Source: Paracoccaceae bacterium (GTDB taxonomy: Bacteria > Pseudomonadota > Alphaproteobacteria > Rhodobacterales > Rhodobacteraceae). Taken from it: 64,000 nt of DNA. The notes under the pieces were generated by a model. It was not told the origin of the DNA. It saw nothing but the letters and a program-made list of their open reading frames with translations, and searched no databases. The stretch covers positions 372,001 through 436,000 of the forward strand of contig JACVZW010000030.1 in assembly GCA_014654775.1 (NCBI GenBank), read 5' to 3'. Below are positions 61,406 to 64,000 of the stretch, one piece after another. A program made the position numbers and the translations under genes. Each line of letters begins with the position of its first letter. Position 1 is the stretch's first letter.

Positions 61406-62424
61406 CGCGTGGCCATCCCCGGCGGGATGACAAAGGCATCCCCCGGCGACAGGCGGTAGGGCGCCTTTCCTTCCCCCTCCAACGTGAACTCCCCCGCCAT
61501 CACGAAGGTGAAGAGGATATCCCCCTCATGCCGCGTCCAGGCTGTCGCCCCCCCATCGGGCCGCGCCACCATGACCGAGGCCACGCCCTGCGTCGCCGCG
61601 TGAATCCCCGTGTCCCGCGCCACGAATCCCGGCAGACGGAAGGGCCGGAACACGCCCTCCGCCCCCTTGTCATAGACAAAGCGCTGCCCCTGCCATTCCC
61701 GCTCGGGCCGCAGATGCGGCGTCGGCAATTCCATCTCGTGATCGATCTCGGTGATATGCTCCGCCGGAACCCCGATCTCGATCACCTCGATCCCGTCGCT
61801 CGCATGCAGCACCCGATGCCGGATTTCCGGCGGCTGGATAAAGCAATCCCCCGCCGTCAGCCGGATCGGCGGCCCCTGATCCTCATAGACCACATCCACC
61901 CAACCATGGATGCAGAAGATCAGCTGAAACCCCACCCTGTGGAAATGCACCATGTCCGGCACGGGTCCGCCATCCGGAATCCGGATGTGCGAGGCGATCA
62001 TCGCGCCGCCCAACCGTGACGGCACAAGGTCACGATACTGCATCCCCGCCCGCCCGATGATCCAAGGCGCCTGCTCCGCCAGCCGCCGTACCACAAAGGC
62101 ATGTTCCGTCGGCGGCAGCACAAGCGGCGGATTGGCCTGATCGATCTCCACCCGCGTGCCATTGGGCGCGATCAGCAACCGCTCACCACCGGCGAACCCC
62201 TCCTCATCCGTCAGGATGCGCACCGTGCCGGGATGTTCCGCCGCCCCCTTCTGGATGCGCAACCGCAACCCATGCCCCGACAAGACCGCCACTTCCGGAT
62301 TGTCGGCCGGATAGATCATGTCCAACCGGAACCCCAGCCGCTTCGTCCAGAACGGCAAATCGTCCCGCAATTCCTGCGTCGGCAGCCGCATCTCGGCCCG
62401 CGTTTCGCCCTTGACCTCGAACAT
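61330..62424 (-). CDS. Bicupin protein with glyoxalase-like N-terminus
   Basis: A 364-residue protein. Residues 12-75 resemble a VOC/glyoxalase half-domain (RDDLPFWTKRLGFRLDMIYP). Two cupin barrels follow: about 140-210 (MVHFHRVGFQLIFCIHGWVDVVYED, PPEIRHRVLH) and about 275-350 (TRHEGDILFTFVMAGEFTLEGEG, DAFVIPPGMATRY). The start at 62424 has GGAGGG. Its role is unknown; bicupins include dioxygenases, sugar isomerases and oxalate decarboxylases. It converges with the rhamnosidase gene and is divergent from maeB. Confidence 0.83.
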   Translation of the reverse strand: MFEVKGETRAEMRLPTQELRDDLPFWTKRLGFRLDMIYPADNPEVAVLSGHGLRLRIQKGAAEHPGTVRILTDEEGFAGGERLLIAPNGTRVEIDQANPPLVLPPTEHAFVVRRLAEQAPWIIGRAGMQYRDLVPSRLGGAMIASHIRIPDGGPVPDMVHFHRVGFQLIFCIHGWVDVVYEDQGPPIRLTAGDCFIQPPEIRHRVLHASDGIEVIEIGVPAEHITEIDHEMELPTPHLRPEREWQGQRFVYDKGAEGVFRPFRLPGFVARDTGIHAATQGVASVMVARPDGGATAWTRHEGDILFTFVMAGEFTLEGEGKAPYRLSPGDAFVIPPGMATRYAAPSADLELLEVTLPGMPATVVV

Positions 62425-62530
62425 CTCGCCCTCCGCTTTTGCCGCGAAGAATGGCCGCGCCGGACAGGGATTTGCAAGCCGGGGCGAAAACGCCTATTGG
62501 AGACGGTAGGAAATGGTTCTCCAAAAAATA

Positions 62531-62544
62531 GTTTAACGTTGAAC
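62531..62544. promoter_or_regulatory. Dyad upstream of maeB
   Basis: GTTTAACGTTGAAC at 62531-62544 is a near-perfect dyad centred on CG (one mismatch between arms), 18 bases before the maeB start codon, in an AT-rich patch of the divergent gap. It could be an operator. Confidence 0.35.
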
Positions 62545-62562
62545 AAACTGCCGGAGGGGGCG

Positions 62563-64000
62563 ATGGACGAACAGGGCAAGGGCGACGGACGGCAGGAAAA
62601 CGCGCGTCAGGCGGCACTCGACTATCACGAATTCCCCAAGCCCGGAAAACTCGAGATCCGCGCGACAAAGCCTTTGGCAAATGGCCGCGATCTTTCCCGC
62701 GCCTATTCCCCCGGCGTTGCCGAAGCTTGCCTCGAAATCAAGGCCGACCCCGCCACCGCCTCGCGCTACACCGCACGCGGCAACCTCGTCGCGGTCGTCT
62801 CGAACGGCACCGCTGTTCTTGGCCTCGGCAATATCGGCGCGCTGGCGTCAAAGCCCGTGATGGAAGGCAAGGCCGTCCTCTTCAAGAAATTCGCCAATAT
62901 CGACTGCTTCGACATCGAGTTGAACGAACCCGACCCCGTCAAACTGGCCGACATCGTCTGCGCCCTTGAACCCACCTTCGGCGCCATCAACCTCGAAGAC
63001 ATCAAGGCCCCCGACTGCTTCATCGTCGAAAAACTCTGCCGCGAACGGATGAACATCCCCGTCTTCCACGACGATCAGCACGGCACCGCCATCGTCGTGG
63101 GGGCGGCGGCCACCAACGCCCTTATCGTCGCGGGCAAGCGGTTCGACGAGATCAAGGTCGTCTCCACCGGCGGGGGCGCGGCGGGCATCGCCTGCCTCAA
63201 CATGCTGCTCACCCTTGGCGTGAAGCGTGAAAACGTCTGGCTCTGCGATCTGGCCGGGCTCGTCTACAACGGCCGCCACGACCAGATGACCGCCCAGAAA
63301 GAGGAATATGCCCAAGGCACCACCCCCGCCACGCTGGCGGATGTGATCGAAGGCGCCGACCTCTTCCTCGGCCTCTCCGGCCCCGGCGTCCTGACGCCCG
63401 AGATGGTGGCCAAGATGGCCCCCCGCCCGATCGTCTTCGCCCTTGCCAACCCCACGCCCGAGATTCTGCCCGATCAGGTCCGCGCCGTGGCCCCCGACGC
63501 GATCATCGCGACCGGGCGGTCGGACTTCCCCAATCAGGTGAACAACGTCCTCTGCTTCCCCTTCATCTTCCGCGGCGCGCTGGACGTGGGCGCGACCGTC
63601 ATCAACAAGCGGATGGAGATCGCTTGCATCGAAGGCATCGCCGCGCTGGCCCGCGCCACCACCAGCGCCGAAGCCGCCGCCGCCTATTCCGGCGAGAAAC
63701 TCTCCTTCGGCGCTGATTACCTGATCCCCAAACCCTTCGACCCGCGCTTGATCGGCGTCGTCGCCACCTCTGTCGCCCGCGCCGCGATGGAGAGTGGCGT
63801 CGCCACCCGACCCATCGACGACCTCGACGCCTACAAGCGCAAGTTGGACGGCTCCGTCTTCAAATCCGCCCTCATCATGCGCCCCGTGTTCGAGGCGTCC
63901 AAGGCCGCCTCCCGCACCATCGTCTTTGCCGAAGGCGAAGATGAACGCGTCCTGCGCGCCGCCCATGCGATGATGGAGGAAACCAACGACATCCCCATCC
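62563..64000 (+). CDS. maeB: NADP-dependent malic enzyme, N-terminal and central part (cut by window end)
   Basis: The frame is open from ATG 62563 to the window edge (479 codons). GGAGGGGG precedes the start. Malic enzyme motifs are [15 protein letters not shown] (catalytic Tyr48), [33 protein letters not shown] (metal binding), [15 protein letters not shown] (NADP fold) and [16 protein letters not shown] phosphotransacetylase-like domain starts near residue 441 ([22 protein letters not shown]), the fused MaeB type of about 750-760 residues. It decarboxylates malate to pyruvate. The remainder lies beyond the window. Confidence 0.95.
   Translation, partial: MDEQGKGDGRQENARQAALDYHEFPKPGKLEIRATKPLANGRDLSRAYSPGVAEACLEIKADPATASRYTARGNLVAVVSNGTAVLGLGNIGALASKPVMEGKAVLFKKFANIDCFDIELNEPDPVKLADIVCALEPTFGAINLEDIKAPDCFIVEKLCRERMNIPVFHDDQHGTAIVVGAAATNALIVAGKRFDEIKVVSTGGGAAGIACLNMLLTLGVKRENVWLCDLAGLVYNGRHDQMTAQKEEYAQGTTPATLADVIEGADLFLGLSGPGVLTPEMVAKMAPRPIVFALANPTPEILPDQVRAVAPDAIIATGRSDFPNQVNNVLCFPFIFRGALDVGATVINKRMEIACIEGIAALARATTSAEAAAAYSGEKLSFGADYLIPKPFDPRLIGVVATSVARAAMESGVATRPIDDLDAYKRKLDGSVFKSALIMRPVFEASKAASRTIVFAEGEDERVLRAAHAMMEETNDIPI

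Overview
The window looks like a chromosomal segment of a Rhodobacteraceae-type alphaproteobacterium. Supports are the high GC with strong GC3 bias, Flp-like pilins with a Tad/Cpa secretion locus of the alphaproteobacterial kind, a rhizobial-type rha locus (rhaRSTPQU, rhaK, rhaDI), a type-A RNase P RNA, and several copies of a hairpin plus GGAGTATTT...AGATGAAG intergenic element of a sort I associate with this family. Genus and species cannot be fixed from sequence alone. Most of the window is ordinary, densely packed coding DNA. No tRNA, rRNA, CRISPR array, prophage or transposase was found.

Layout. 1-902: end of a succinyl-CoA:3-oxoacid CoA-transferase pair (scoA partial, scoB). 964-2143: a small GNAT protein and a lytic transglycosylase. 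2144-15396: a Tad (tight adherence, type IVc pilus) locus. It runs three small pilin-like genes with hairpins between them, then cpaB, cpaC (secretin), an OmpA-like lipoprotein, a terminator, cpaE, cpaF, tadB, tadC, two TadD-like TPR lipoproteins, a prepilin peptidase and an AAA ATPase. TadE/TadF/TadG pseudopilins are absent from the window.

15481-25279: housekeeping and purine genes: 5-formyl-THF cyclo-ligase, MgtE, guanine deaminase, an FNT channel, an RraB-like protein, 8-oxoguanine deaminase, an inositol-phosphatase-family enzyme, an XRE regulator and a quinone oxidoreductase. 25276-41727: LysR regulator, DUF1127 protein, Bax-inhibitor-1 family protein, GNAT, L33, RNase P RNA (minus strand), a cell-wall amidase coupled to an Excalibur lipoprotein, gatCA, a UPF0173 hydrolase, tRNA adenosine deaminase, an RsuA-type pseudouridine synthase with a long repetitive tail, a micro-ORF plus XpaC pair, thymidine kinase, a DMT transporter, an acyl-CoA ligase, a membrane protein resembling a dead M48 peptidase, and a SPOR protein.

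41797-46306 (minus): a compact nucleoside salvage operon, cdd-deoA-deoB-add-upp, with genes overlapping or only a few bases apart. It converts cytidine, thymidine and adenosine nucleosides to bases and pentose phosphates. 46613-61405: an L-rhamnose island. An ABC importer (rhaS, rhaT, rhaP, rhaQ), mutarotase and DeoR-type regulator are divergent from rhaD (fused aldolase/dehydrogenase) and rhaI. The rhaDI transcript continues into a DUF4037 protein, a uroporphyrinogen-decarboxylase-fold protein and a cytoplasmic GH78 alpha-L-rhamnosidase. The kinase rhaK faces the importer operon. A convergent bicupin gene and the start of an NADP-malic enzyme (maeB, cut by the window edge) close the segment.

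The most interesting points are four. The rha operon carries an accessory DUF4037/UroD-like/rhamnosidase extension. The pilin triplet has a G/XXXXDW processing motif in place of G/XXXXEY and a duplicated 59-bp leader. A dispersed intergenic element family includes a near-identical 96-bp pair. A putative inactive M48-like membrane protein lies at 39519-40538.
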